A stretch of 64,000 nucleotides of DNA from NCBI GenBank assembly GCA_030141605.1, contig JAQGDQ010000096.1, forward strand, positions 62,001 through 126,000. The letters are read 5' to 3'. This document shows, piece after piece, positions 63,926-64,000 of the stretch (its first letter is position 1; every line of letters starts with the position of its first letter). The DNA is from Tubiluchus corallicola. Lineage: Eukaryota; Priapulida; Priapulimorpha; Priapulimorphida; Tubiluchidae. The notes beneath the pieces were generated by a model. That model did not search any database and was not told the DNA's origin. It saw only the letters and a list, made by a program, of their open reading frames with translations. A program made the position numbers and the translations under genes.

Positions 63926-64000
63926 CTATATCAAACACAGTATCTTATTAAAATGAATGTGACTAAATAAACATTTCATGGATTATAAGATTTGCATTAA

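Overview
The window looks like AT-rich nuclear DNA of an invertebrate animal. The genes are split into short exons (about 50-243 bp) by large introns with GT...AG borders, the proteins are animal-specific, and the introns hold hAT, Tc1/mariner and piggyBac DNA transposons, LINE remnants and minisatellites. I cannot name the species or phylum from the sequence.

Three protein-coding genes are recognisable, and every exon junction was checked for splice sites and reading phase. (1) A GPSM2/LGN/Pins homologue on the + strand, from before the window to 25853: 13 exons, 522 residues, with the last TPR repeats, a conserved linker and four GoLoco motifs. (2) A complete SCAI homologue on the - strand, 50587 down to 29095: 14 constitutive exons, 568 residues, plus a possible in-frame 63-bp cassette exon at 36336-36398. 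It converges tail to tail with GPSM2. (3) The C-terminal coiled-coil half of an MPRIP/TRIOBP/Outspread-family gene on the - strand, entering from beyond 64000 and ending at 58877: 8 exons, 324 residues.

The rest is introns and one 8.3-kb intergenic space. Three intronic minisatellites stand out: about 9 copies of a 54-bp unit (9893-10387), about 80 copies of a 38-bp unit with higher-order structure (14361-17450), and about 50 copies of a 44-bp unit (43621-45859). Read on the sense strand of their host genes, the two large arrays share the decamer GTTGAAGTGA. The 38-bp unit carries a GTGAGT donor-like hexamer in most copies, and the 44-bp array stops only about 57 bp before a SCAI 3' splice site. 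Several non-autonomous DNA transposons can be delimited to the base by target-site duplications: a hAT at 9082-9400, a hAT-like element at 24651-25011 and a mariner-type element at 32235-32927. Others are more eroded. The intergenic space between SCAI and the MPRIP-like gene holds a decayed full-length piggyBac element (51536-54470) with subterminal palindromes, a LINE reverse-transcriptase pseudogene directly behind it, and a 518-bp CAGTGGCGG-ended element.

As established for these families, GPSM2 couples G-alpha-i to the NuMA/dynein spindle-orientation machinery, SCAI is a nuclear regulator of MRTF/SRF transcription and DNA repair, and MPRIP scaffolds RhoA and myosin phosphatase on actin. 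They share cytoskeletal themes, but nothing in the sequence shows that they work as a unit. No RNA gene, CRISPR array or prokaryotic feature was seen.
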